Below, piece by piece: positions 1 through 6,168 of a stretch of 14,188 bases of DNA. Location of the stretch: positions 1-14,188 of the forward strand of contig CADCVT010000015.1 in assembly GCA_902806215.1 (NCBI GenBank), given 5' to 3'. The position numbers and the translations under genes are program-made. The notes beneath the pieces were generated by a model that was not told the origin of the DNA, made no database searches, and was given only the letters and a program-made list of their open reading frames with translations. Source of the stretch: an uncultured Solirubrobacteraceae bacterium (GTDB taxonomy: Bacteria; Actinomycetota; Thermoleophilia; Solirubrobacterales; Solirubrobacteraceae). Position 1 is the stretch's first letter; every line of letters starts with the position of its first letter.

Positions 1-619
1 GGACGTCGCGGAGGATGTTCACCCCGGGCGTGTCGGCGTCGACGACGAACATCGAGGCGCTCTGGTGCGGGCGCGCGTCCGGGTCGGTGACCGCCATGAC
101 GATGAGGAAGTCGGCGATCGACGCGTTCGACGAGAACCACTTGTGGCCGGTGATCACGTAGTCGTCGCCGTCGCGGACCGCGCGGGTCTTGAGCTGAGTG
201 GGATCCGAGCCCGGCGTGTCGGGCTCGGTCATCGAGAAGGCCGAGTGCAGGTCGCCCTGCAGCAGCGTGTGCAGGTAGCGCTCCTTCTGCTCCGGCGAGC
301 CCGCCAGCGCGAGGATCTCCGAGTTGCCCGAGTCCGGCGCCTGGTTGCCGAACGCGAACGGCGCGATCGCCGACGTGCCGAGGATCTCGTGCATCAGCCC
401 GAGCTTCACCTGGCCGAAGCCCTGGCCGCCGAGCTCGGGGTCGAGGTGCGCCGCGTACAGCCCGCGCTCCTTGACCTGCTCGCGCAGCGGCTCCATCGCG
501 CGGCGCAGCTGGTCGTAGTCGAGATCGAGGACCTCCAGCGGCCAGATGTTCTCGCGCACGAACGTGCGCATCCAGTCCAGATGCAACTGGAACTCGGGGT
601 CCGTCGAGAAGTCCCACAT
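1..619 (-). CDS. Acyl-CoA dehydrogenase, N-terminal 206 residues (3' end lies outside the window)
   Basis: FAD-dependent acyl-CoA dehydrogenases introduce the alpha-beta double bond into acyl-CoA in the first step of beta-oxidation. The visible part covers the helical N-terminal domain and the start of the middle beta domain. It shows the family signature around residues 128-140 (FSMTEPDTPGSDP) and the following strand with ITGHKWFSSNASIADF (about 156-171), both typical of the flavin and substrate pocket. The catalytic Glu would lie beyond the window edge. The ATG at 619 gives MWDFSTDPEF, a usual beginning for the family. An in-frame GTG at 637, directly after a stop codon, is the only alternative. 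No Shine-Dalgarno is visible for either. The divergent SDR gene starts only 20 bases away, so the two promoter regions must overlap or lie inside each other's coding sequence. The family call is secure; chain-length specificity cannot be judged. Confidence 0.93.
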   Translation of the reverse strand, partial: MWDFSTDPEFQLHLDWMRTFVRENIWPLEVLDLDYDQLRRAMEPLREQVKERGLYAAHLDPELGGQGFGQVKLGLMHEILGTSAIAPFAFGNQAPDSGNSEILALAGSPEQKERYLHTLLQGDLHSAFSMTEPDTPGSDPTQLKTRAVRDGDDYVITGHKWFSSNASIADFLIVMAVTDPDARPHQSASMFVVDADTPGVNILRDV

Positions 620-639
620 GAATGGGTAGTTCAGCACCT

Positions 640-1701
640 ATGCGCATCGTCGTCGTCGGAGCCACCGGGAACCACGGATCAAGCCTCGTCCGCCGCCTGT
701 CGCGGGACCCGGAGGTCACGTCCATCGTGGGCGTCGCCCGCAGGCGTCCCGAGTGGACGGTCGAGAAGGTGTCGTGGGTCACCGCGGACATCTCCCGCGA
801 CGATGTCGAGCTCGAGCCGATCTTCACGGCCGCCGACGCCGTCGTGCACCTCGCGTGGCTGATCCAGCCGGCGCGCAACGAGCGGATCACGCACGCGACG
901 AACGTCGAGGGCAGCTCGCGCGTGTTCACGGCGACGGCCCGCGCCGGCGTCCCCGCGCTGATCCACGCGTCGTCGATCGGCACCTACTCGGAGGGCCCGA
1001 AGGACCGCGGCGTGACCGAGGACTGGCCGACCGACGGGATCGCGTCGTCGTACTACTCGCGCCACAAGGCGGCGTGCGAGCGGATGCTCGACTCGCTCGA
1101 GGCGGCGCATCCCGACCTGCGCGTGGTGCGGATCCGCCCCGGCCTGGTGTTCAAGCGCGAGGCCGCGACGCAGATCCGCCGGCTGTTCGTCGGGCCGTTC
1201 CTGCCCCGCGCGCTCGTGCGGCGCGACCTCCTGCCGGTCCTTCCGGTGACCGAGCGGCTGCGTGTGCAGTGCGTGCATACCGAGGACCTCGCCGAGGCCT
1301 ACCGGCTGGCGATCGTGCGCCCAGACGCTCGTGGCGCCTACAACATCGCCGCCGACCCGGTGCTCGACGGCGAGTCGATCGGGCGTGAGCTCGGCGCCCG
1401 CCCGGTGAAGGTCCCCGCGGCCGCACTCAGGGCCGGTGCGAGCGCGGCGTTCCACGCGCGCCTGATCCCGGTCTCGCCCGACTGGGTCGACATGGGGCTC
1501 GGCGTGCCGATCATGGACACGACCAGGGCCCAGCGCGAGCTCGGGTGGGAGCCGCGGCGAGACGCGCTCGAGACGCTCGGCGAGCTGTTCGACGGCCTGC
1601 GCGAGGGTGGCGACTTCACGACGCCACCGCTCGCGGCGGAGACGAGCGGCCCCGCGCGCATCCGCGAGGTGCTCACCGGCGTCGGTTCCACGTCGCGCTG
1701 A
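640..1701 (+). CDS. NAD(P)-dependent epimerase/dehydratase (extended SDR family)
   Basis: The protein of 353 residues opens with a Rossmann nucleotide-binding fold: strand MRIVVVGATG followed by NHGSS, a GxxGxxG-type loop at residues 7-13. The SDR catalytic pair is visible as Tyr139 and Lys143 (YSRHK), and a serine-rich stretch SSIGTYS lies upstream at about residue 111. Extended SDRs act on nucleotide sugars, sterols or other hydroxylated substrates; the substrate here cannot be told. The ATG at 640 is preferred because the Rossmann strand then begins at residue 2. An in-frame ATG at 622 would only add MGSSAP and would sit almost on the divergent acyl-CoA dehydrogenase start. The WS/DGAT gene follows in the same direction after 27 bases with its own candidate promoter. 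Co-location with lipid genes hints at a lipid or sterol substrate, but this is inference. Confidence 0.88.
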   Translation: MRIVVVGATGNHGSSLVRRLSRDPEVTSIVGVARRRPEWTVEKVSWVTADISRDDVELEPIFTAADAVVHLAWLIQPARNERITHATNVEGSSRVFTATARAGVPALIHASSIGTYSEGPKDRGVTEDWPTDGIASSYYSRHKAACERMLDSLEAAHPDLRVVRIRPGLVFKREAATQIRRLFVGPFLPRALVRRDLLPVLPVTERLRVQCVHTEDLAEAYRLAIVRPDARGAYNIAADPVLDGESIGRELGARPVKVPAAALRAGASAAFHARLIPVSPDWVDMGLGVPIMDTTRAQRELGWEPRRDALETLGELFDGLREGGDFTTPPLAAETSGPARIREVLTGVGSTSR

Positions 1702-1716
1702 GCGAGCTTGAGCGTA

Positions 1717-1728
1717 TAGCCTCGGGGC
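1717..1728 (+). promoter_or_regulatory. Candidate leaderless promoter of the WS/DGAT gene
   Basis: TAGCCT (1717-1722) is followed by exactly six bases and the ATG at 1729. This is the actinobacterial -10 element (TANNNT) at the distance where transcription would begin on the A of the start codon. No Shine-Dalgarno is seen between the -10 and the ATG and no clear -35 is present. The same layout recurs before three other genes in the window. Confidence 0.55.
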
Positions 1729-3066
1729 ATGCCCCAGGAGCACCTGGATCGCCTCTCCGCGGTCGACGCCTCGTTCCTCGTCCAGGAGGGGTCCGAGTCG
1801 CACATGCACGTCGGCGCCCTCGTCCGGCTCGAGGGACCGCCGCCCGACATGGAGGACTTCCTCGACTCGCTGCGCGGGCGCCTGCACCTCGTCCCGCGCT
1901 ACCGGCAGAAGCTCGCGTTCCCGCCCGCCGGCAGCGGCCGCCCGCTGTGGGTCGACGACACCGACTTCAACCTCGAGTACCACGTGCGCCACACCGCGCT
2001 TCCGCGGCCCGGCAGCGACGAGCAGCTGCGCAACCTCGTCGCGCGGATCTTCTCCCAGCAGCTCGACCGCTCCAAGCCGCTGTGGGAGCTGTGGATCGTC
2101 GAGGGGGCCAAGGACGGCTCGTGGGCGCTCATCACGAAGACGCACCACGCGCTGATCGACGGGATCTCGGGGATCGACCTCGCGACGGTGCTCTTCGACA
2201 TCACTCCCGTGCCGCGGGAGGTCGACCATCCCGACCGGCGCTGGCAGCCGCACCGCGAGCCCGCCTCGGTCGACCTGCTCGCCGGCGTCGCCCGCTCGAT
2301 GGTGCGCACCGGGCTGAAGATGGCCGAGCAGGTCGTCGGCTCGGTCACGAAGCCGACCGACGCGATCGGCGCCGCGCGCGAAGCCGTCGAGGGCGTCGGC
2401 GAGATCGTCTGGGCGACGCTCAACCCGGCTCCCCCCACGCCGCTCAACGTGCCGATCGGGCCGCACCGGCGGTTCGTCGGCGTGCGCGGCCGGCTGGCGG
2501 ACTTCAAGCTCGTCAAAGACGCGTTCGGCGGCACCGTCAACGACGTCGTGCTCGCCGTCGTGGCGGGCGGGCTGCGCGAGTTCCTGCACTCGCGCGGCGT
2601 GCGCACCGAGGGGATGGAACTGCGTGCGCTCGTGCCGGTCTCGCTGCGCGCCGAGCACGAGCACGGCCATCTCGGCAACCGCATCGCGGCGATGCGCGGC
2701 CCGCTGCCGGTCTACGTCGGCGATCCGGTCGAGCGGCTGCGCACGGTCTCGCGCGAGATGCGCGACCTCAAGGACTCCAAGCAGGCGCTCGGAGCCGAGG
2801 TGCTCGCAGGCGCGCAGAACTTCGCACCGCCGACGATCCTCGGCGTCGCGTCGCGGCTGAACTTCTCGACGCGGCTGTTCAACCTCATCGTCACGAACGT
2901 GCCCGGCCCGCAGATGCCGCTGTACGTCCTCGGGCGCGAGATGCAGACGGTGTTCCCGATCGCGTTCCTGCCGCGCGAGCACGGCCTGGCGATCGCGATC
3001 ATCTCCTACAACGGCTTCCTGAACTTCGGGCTCCTCGGCGACTACGACGCTGTGCCCGACCTCTAG
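1729..3066 (+). CDS. Wax ester synthase/diacylglycerol acyltransferase (WS/DGAT), ended early by an in-frame TAG
   Basis: WS/DGAT enzymes esterify acyl-CoA to diacylglycerol or fatty alcohol, making storage triacylglycerol or wax ester. The active-site motif HHxxxDG is intact (His139, His140, Asp144, Gly145). Other family blocks follow: NDVVLAVVAGGLREF near residue 267, the LVPVSLR strand, LGNRIAAMRGPLPV, NVPGPQMPLYVLG near residue 388, and the closing ISYNGFLNFGLLGDYD strand. The N-terminal MPQEHLDRLSAVDASFL is also typical. Translation stops after 445 residues at TAG 3064-3066, just after VPDL. The same frame continues open for 31 more codons with the expected amphipathic C-terminal helix. 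The protein is therefore nearly complete but lacks its last helix, unless the TAG is a sequencing error or is read through. The catalytic core is whole, so activity is possible. Confidence 0.93.
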   Translation: MPQEHLDRLSAVDASFLVQEGSESHMHVGALVRLEGPPPDMEDFLDSLRGRLHLVPRYRQKLAFPPAGSGRPLWVDDTDFNLEYHVRHTALPRPGSDEQLRNLVARIFSQQLDRSKPLWELWIVEGAKDGSWALITKTHHALIDGISGIDLATVLFDITPVPREVDHPDRRWQPHREPASVDLLAGVARSMVRTGLKMAEQVVGSVTKPTDAIGAAREAVEGVGEIVWATLNPAPPTPLNVPIGPHRRFVGVRGRLADFKLVKDAFGGTVNDVVLAVVAGGLREFLHSRGVRTEGMELRALVPVSLRAEHEHGHLGNRIAAMRGPLPVYVGDPVERLRTVSREMRDLKDSKQALGAEVLAGAQNFAPPTILGVASRLNFSTRLFNLIVTNVPGPQMPLYVLGREMQTVFPIAFLPREHGLAIAIISYNGFLNFGLLGDYDAVPDL

Positions 3067-3162
3067 GCGATCGGCGACCACATCGAGGAGGCCATCGACC
3101 AGCTCGTCACGCTGGCGAAGGCCGAGAAGGGCGCCGGGAAGCCCGAGCCCGCGCGCGCCTAG
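3064..3162 (+). other. Interrupting amber codon and detached C-terminal extension of the WS/DGAT frame
   Basis: After TAG (3064-3066) the reading frame continues without shift for 31 codons to a second TAG at 3160-3162. It encodes AIGDHIEEAIDQLVTLAKAE and then a charged tail. The IEEAIDQLVTLA helix is what WS/DGAT proteins normally carry right after the GDYDAVPDL block. The extension ends four bases before the convergent protease gene, as expected for the true gene boundary. One substitution (for example GAG or CAG to TAG) would explain the interruption. Confidence 0.75.
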
Positions 3163-3166
3163 GGTC

Positions 3167-4807
3167 CTAGGGCAGCGCGCGGACCGTCGCGTCGGGGCGA
3201 CCCGGCGCGTCCTCGCGGTTGCCGGCGCGGTCGACGGCGACGGTGAAGAAGCGGTAGGTCGAGCGGGGCCTGGCCTTCACGCGGTAGGTGGTCCTGCGCG
3301 TCCTCGCGATCCGGACGGGCGCGCGGTCCCGGGTCGAGCGCCAGATCTCGTAGGAGGCGACGCCGGAGGCCTCGACGCCGGGCGGCGCCGTGTCCTCGCC
3401 GGTCCAGCGCAGGGTGATCGTCCGCTTGCGCGTGCGGCGGGGCGCGGACAGCCGCGAGACGGGCGGGCGGCGGTCGAGCCGCCGCGCGGCTTCGACGGCG
3501 GACCGCGCGTCGACGATCCCCCAGCCGAGCTGCGGGTTCCAGCCGGTCCCCGCGGGCCGGCGCGCGGTCTCCTTGAGCAGCCGCACGACGTCGGCGGCCG
3601 GGATGTCGGGATTGAGATCGCGCACGAGCGCGGCGACGCCGGCGACGATCGCCGTCGCCATCGAGGTGCCCTGCAGGTACGCGTAGCGGCTGTCGCCGCG
3701 GTAGGTCGTGCGGCAGCGGCACGCGGGCGTGACCGGAGGCCCGGAGGTCCCGCGGTCGAACACCGTCTCGGCCTGCGGCCACGCGCCCAGCAGCCCGCGC
3801 GGCCCGGAGCCGCGCTCGAACGCGCCGTAGGCCGCCAGGGAGATCTGGCTCCCGCGGCCGGCGAACGCGGCCTTCTGGTCGGAGAAGGTCGCCGCGGTCA
3901 CGCTCAGCCCGAGGTTGCTCGTCAGGTCCGAGCCGGTGCCGGTGGGCTGCACGATGTTCGCGGGGTCGCCCTGCTCCGCGGTGTCCTGGTCGGCGGCGGC
4001 CGCCACCACGACGGCGTTCTTGAGCGTCGCGTACGCGACGGCGTCGGCGACCGCGACCGGCGTCGCGCGCTCGCCGTCGGTCCCGAAGCTGAGGTTGATC
4101 ACCTGGGCGCCGCGGTTGGCCGCCTCGACGATCGACTCGGCCACCGAGCTGTCGCTGAAGTCGGTCTTGACGGCGATCAGGCCGCAGTCGAGTCCCGCAC
4201 TCGCGATGCCGATCCCGTTGCCGCTGCCGCCGCAGGCCAGCGAGGCGACGTGGGTGCCGTGGCCGGTCTCGTCGACGAGCGGCCCGGCGGCGCCGGACGG
4301 GTCGGCGTCGATCGTCTCGCGGACCTTGCCGGCGATCTCAGGATGCGCGCCGTCGACGCCGGAGTCCACGACGGCGACAAGCGCGTTCGCGCCGCGCGAC
4401 AGGTCCCACGCCTCGAAGAGCCCGGTTCGCGCGACCCACCACTGCACGACGGTGCCGGGCGGCGTCCCGTTCGCGGTCTCCGCATCGGTCAGGGCTGGAT
4501 CGTCGGGAACGAACCTCGGGCGGTAGCGCCGCTCGGCCTGGACGGAGCGCACGCGCGGGTCGCGCCGCAACCGGTGCGCGAGGGCACGGAGAGATTCTCC
4601 TGGGCGGGGCTTCACGGTGACCAGGCCGATCTCGGGAACCGCCGATCCGGCACGTCGCGCCGCCGCGACGGCGACCGGCTCGCCGCGCTCGCCGCGCTGC
4701 TCGAGCGAGACGAGCAGCCGGCCCGTCGACCCGCCGCCCGCCGCGAGCGCGGGCGGGACGAGGGCGGCGACGAGGAGGAGCGCCAGGACGGCGACGCGGC
4801 AGATCAC
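3167..4807 (-). CDS. Secreted subtilisin-like serine protease (S8 family) with C-terminal Fn3-like domain
   Basis: The predicted 546-residue protein has a signal peptide (MICRVAVLALLLVAALVPPALA, cleavage near residue 22). A short inhibitor-like prodomain follows to about residue 100 (strands LLVSLE and GLVTVKP, then VRSVQAERRY), then the S8 catalytic domain. The triad is complete: Asp148 in VVDSGVDG, His183 in TGHGTHVA, Ser382 in QGTSMATA. In the strand that normally ends GN, where Asn forms the oxyanion hole, this protein reads AAAADQD with Asp273. A cysteine-containing insertion (about 340-378, PACRC) precedes the serine block. Residues about 448-546 form a beta-rich, fibronectin type III-like domain with YEIWRS and YRFFTVAVDRAGN. 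The start is a GTG placed six bases after a TAAGGT element, suggesting a leaderless mRNA. The gene ends tail-to-tail with the acyltransferase, with no room for a terminator. It probably degrades extracellular protein. Confidence 0.93.
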   Translation of the reverse strand: MICRVAVLALLLVAALVPPALAAGGGSTGRLLVSLEQRGERGEPVAVAAARRAGSAVPEIGLVTVKPRPGESLRALAHRLRRDPRVRSVQAERRYRPRFVPDDPALTDAETANGTPPGTVVQWWVARTGLFEAWDLSRGANALVAVVDSGVDGAHPEIAGKVRETIDADPSGAAGPLVDETGHGTHVASLACGGSGNGIGIASAGLDCGLIAVKTDFSDSSVAESIVEAANRGAQVINLSFGTDGERATPVAVADAVAYATLKNAVVVAAAADQDTAEQGDPANIVQPTGTGSDLTSNLGLSVTAATFSDQKAAFAGRGSQISLAAYGAFERGSGPRGLLGAWPQAETVFDRGTSGPPVTPACRCRTTYRGDSRYAYLQGTSMATAIVAGVAALVRDLNPDIPAADVVRLLKETARRPAGTGWNPQLGWGIVDARSAVEAARRLDRRPPVSRLSAPRRTRKRTITLRWTGEDTAPPGVEASGVASYEIWRSTRDRAPVRIARTRRTTYRVKARPRSTYRFFTVAVDRAGNREDAPGRPDATVRALP

Positions 4808-4819
4808 GAGCTGACCTTA
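4808..4819 (-). promoter_or_regulatory. Candidate leaderless promoter of the protease gene
   Basis: On the minus strand TAAGGT (4819 down to 4814) is followed by six bases and then the GTG start at 4807. The spacing and -10 form match the other TANNNT-N6-start arrangements here. It supports GTG 4807, which also places the signal peptide correctly. Confidence 0.55.
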
Positions 4820-4905
4820 GTCGCCAACCTCGGCGGATAGCGCGCGTTGGGGGAACCAAAGCGTCACCGGAGATGACGTCCCGCGGAGAGCCAGTCGTGC
4901 CCCGT

Positions 4906-4937
4906 CCCGCCGTGTCCTGTGCCCCGGGACCGGCGGG
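4906..4937 (-). terminator. Possible GC-rich hairpin downstream of the DUF59 gene
   Basis: CCCGCCG (4906-4912) and CGGCGGG (4931-4937) are perfect complements across an 18-nt loop, and the stem can grow through a G-U and a G-C pair. It lies 16 bases past the DUF59 stop codon, in the 145-base gap before the protease gene on the same strand. There is no U-tract, so a terminator role is only a possibility. Nothing else recognisable lies in this gap apart from the protease promoter. Confidence 0.3.
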
Positions 4938-4952
4938 GCTCCGCGGGGAAGC

Positions 4953-5249
4953 TCAGTACCCGAGAGCGAACTTGGCGTCTTCAGACATCCGCTCGGGCGT
5001 CCAAGGCGGCGTGAAGATCATCGAGGACGTCACGTTGTTGACGCCGTCGAGCTCGGAGACGAACTCGTCGATCTGCTCGGAGACCTGCGGCCCGATCGGG
5101 CACGCCGGCGTGGTCAGCGAGAACGTGACGTGCACGTCGTTGCCATCGATGTCGATCCCGTAGATGAGGCCCAGCTCGACGAAGTCGAGCCCGAGCTCGG
5201 GGTCGATCACGTTGCTCAGGGCGGCTTCGACGTCGTCCACAGTTGCCAT
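4953..5249 (-). CDS. MIP18/DUF59 family metal-sulfur cluster assembly protein (SufT/PaaD-like)
   Basis: This 98-residue protein matches the small DUF59/MIP18 domain found in SufT, PaaD and eukaryotic Cia2, which help mature Fe-S proteins. Hallmarks are VIDPELGLDFVELGLIY (residues 14-30), TTPACPI with the conserved Cys50, and the C-terminal PPWTPERMSEDAK block. An in-frame ATG at 5309 would add about 20 residues with poorer codon bias. The ATG at 5249 is preferred because the family begins near it and because TACACT-N6 lies directly upstream. The divergent STAS gene begins 59 bases away, so the two promoters are back to back. No other suf or isc gene is visible nearby. Its client here is unknown. 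Confidence 0.92.
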   Translation of the reverse strand: MATVDDVEAALSNVIDPELGLDFVELGLIYGIDIDGNDVHVTFSLTTPACPIGPQVSEQIDEFVSELDGVNNVTSSMIFTPPWTPERMSEDAKFALGY

Positions 5250-5261
5250 GCCACGAGTGTA
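5250..5261 (-). promoter_or_regulatory. Candidate leaderless promoter of the DUF59 gene
   Basis: On the minus strand TACACT (5261 down to 5256) is followed by six bases (CGTGGC) and the ATG at 5249. TACACT is a good match to the TANNNT -10 consensus. This favours ATG 5249 over the upstream in-frame ATG at 5309. Confidence 0.6.
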
Positions 5262-5296
5262 GCTCCGGGCTTGCGCGCCAAATCGTTCGGATTGGG

Positions 5297-5308
5297 TAGG
5301 TTCCGGCA
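5297..5308 (+). promoter_or_regulatory. Candidate leaderless promoter of the STAS gene
   Basis: TAGGTT (5297-5302) and six bases (CCGGCA) lead to ATC at 5309, in frame with the STAS gene. The distance is the same as at the three genes with ATG or GTG starts. Its -10 is 35 bases from the divergent DUF59 -10, so RNA polymerase sites for the two genes would overlap. Confidence 0.45.
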
Positions 5309-5623
5309 ATCGTCACGCTCGACGAACAAGCCTTCGTACTCCGTATGTGGGGGGACGAGGATCGCTCGACGCAGAGTCTGCGCCGTCGTCCGCTCTCGCG
5401 CGTCCTGACGACGCTGCGCAAGGACCTCACGGTCGATCTCAGCGAGCTGTCGTTCGCGGACACGTCGCTCATGCTCGACCTCGTGATGCTGGCCCGGCGC
5501 CTGCGCCACGCCGGGCGCCACATGGTCCTGCACGCGCCGCAGCCGCACATCCAGCGGCTCATCGAGCTCATCGGGCTCGACCGGGTGGAGGGCGTCTTCG
5601 TGGCCTCCCCCGCCCGGCACTAG
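5309..5623 (+). CDS. STAS-domain protein (anti-sigma-factor-antagonist type), possible AUC start
   Basis: STAS domains bind anti-sigma or switch kinases and are controlled by phosphorylation of a Ser/Thr. Here the core reads LTVDLSELSFADTSLMLDL, where Ser53 (counting from ATC 5309) aligns with the phospho-site of SpoIIAA-like proteins, though the usual following Gly is Leu. The C-terminal helices LARRLRHAGRHMVLHAP and IQRLIELIGLDRVEG fit the fold. The first ATG (5345) would give 92 residues but removes most of the opening beta strand (VTLDEQAFVLRM). The frame is open back to a TAG at 5297-5299, and the only in-frame initiation candidate after it that keeps the strand is ATC at 5309, six bases after TAGGTT. 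I therefore annotate 104 residues; 5345 is the conventional alternative. No cognate kinase or sigma factor is in the window. Confidence 0.72.
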   Translation: MVTLDEQAFVLRMWGDEDRSTQSLRRRPLSRVLTTLRKDLTVDLSELSFADTSLMLDLVMLARRLRHAGRHMVLHAPQPHIQRLIELIGLDRVEGVFVASPARH

Positions 5624-5650
5624 TGCCTCCGTCGTAATCGGCGGCACTAG
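5616..5650. repeat. Palindrome and inverted repeat between the STAS and fxsA genes
   Basis: GGCACTAGTGCC (5616-5627) is a perfect 12-bp palindrome centred on the STAS stop codon. Its right part CTAGTGCC (5620-5627) also pairs perfectly with GGCACTAG (5643-5650) across 15 bases. The second arm overlaps the putative fxsA -10 (TAGCCT, 5648-5653). It could be an operator or a weak terminator; neither can be settled by reading alone. Confidence 0.45.
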
Positions 5651-5661
5651 CCTGTCGCGCG
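5648..5661 (+). promoter_or_regulatory. Possible promoter of the fxsA operon
   Basis: TAGCCT at 5648-5653 is identical to the -10 proposed for the acyltransferase gene. Here eight rather than six bases precede the GTG at 5662, so the mRNA would have a leader of one or two bases at most. No Shine-Dalgarno is present upstream of the GTG, which agrees with near-leaderless translation. Confidence 0.4.
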
Positions 5662-6168
5662 GTGCTCCCGTTCCTCGTCGTCCTCTTCGTGGTCGTTCCG
5701 ATCGTGGAGCTCTACGCGATCATCCAGGTCGGGCAGGCGATCGGCGTGCTCCCGACGATCGGGATCCTCATCCTCGACTCGATCGTCGGGTCGCTGCTCA
5801 TGCGCTCGCAGGGCCGCGCGGCGTGGCGGCGCTTCAACGCCGCGCTCGCCGCGGGTCGGCCTCCGGCGCGCGAGGTCATCGACGGCGTGCTCGTGATCTT
5901 CGGCGGCGCCCTGCTCCTGACGCCGGGCTTCATCACCGACATCCTCGGCCTGCTCCTGCTGATCCCGCCGACGCGCGCGCTGTTCCGCGGCGTGCTCGTC
6001 CGCCGGTTCGGCCCGCGGCTCGTCGTGAGCGCCGCGAGCCGGTTCGCGCGGCGGGAGAATCGCCCCCAGGGCGATTCTCCCAGGGCCGATGGCCCCCCGG
6101 GCCATCGGCCCTTCGACGTCGAGGGCACCGCGTCCGAGGTCGACGATCCCCCCAGGAGGCTGCCGTGA
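5662..6168 (+). CDS. fxsA: FxsA family membrane protein
   Basis: FxsA is a small inner-membrane protein named in E. coli because its overproduction relieves F-plasmid exclusion of phage T7; its normal role is poorly known. The 168-residue protein has hydrophobic segments at about 2-25 (FLVVLFVVVPIVELYAIIQV), 27-46 (IGVLPTIGILILDSIVGSLL) and 75-104 (VLVIFGGALLLTPGFITDILG and following). The family blocks PIVELY, GRPPAREVIDG and LTPGFITDILG are clear. The GTG start at 5662 lies immediately before the first membrane segment. Residues about 131-150 are encoded by two perfect tandem hairpins and make a Pro/Arg/Gly-rich tail unlike the rest of the protein, suggesting an inserted element. The stop overlaps the next ATG (TGATG), implying co-translation. 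Confidence 0.93.
   Translation: MLPFLVVLFVVVPIVELYAIIQVGQAIGVLPTIGILILDSIVGSLLMRSQGRAAWRRFNAALAAGRPPAREVIDGVLVIFGGALLLTPGFITDILGLLLLIPPTRALFRGVLVRRFGPRLVVSAASRFARRENRPQGDSPRADGPPGHRPFDVEGTASEVDDPPRRLP
6053..6112. repeat. Twin perfect hairpins embedded in the fxsA coding sequence
   Basis: Hairpin 1 has arms GGGAGAATCGCCC (6053-6065) and GGGCGATTCTCCC (6069-6081), with loop CCA. Hairpin 2 has arms AGGGCCGATGGCCC (6082-6095) and GGGCCATCGGCCCT (6099-6112), with loop CCC. Both are perfect, have 3-nt loops and abut directly. The region stays open in the fxsA frame. Candidates are a palindromic mobile unit that landed in frame, as Rickettsia palindromic elements do, or an RNA structure that tunes mRNA stability or expression of downstream operon genes. 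No T-tract follows, so simple intrinsic termination is not supported. Confidence 0.85.
6154..6159 (+). promoter_or_regulatory. Shine-Dalgarno of the CrtC/AttH-like gene
   Basis: AGGAGG, a full-strength ribosome binding site, lies eight bases before the ATG at 6168 and inside the last codons of fxsA. It fixes this start. It contrasts with the leaderless first genes of transcripts in the window, as expected for an internal operon gene. Confidence 0.85.

Noticed and set aside
65..862. Plus-strand open frame across the acyl-CoA dehydrogenase and SDR start
   Set aside because: It is the complement of a recognisable acyl-CoA dehydrogenase and has no family features.
679..3081. An open minus-strand frame of 800 codons opposite the SDR and WS/DGAT genes
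   Set aside because: Composition is repetitive Arg/Glu/Asp/Val/His with no domain, and the plus strand has full motif-bearing proteins over the same bases.
4586..4606. GAGAGATTCTCC inside the protease gene, resembling one arm of the fxsA hairpin
   Set aside because: The similarity is short, it lacks the second arm and the twin structure, and it lies in conserved prodomain coding sequence.
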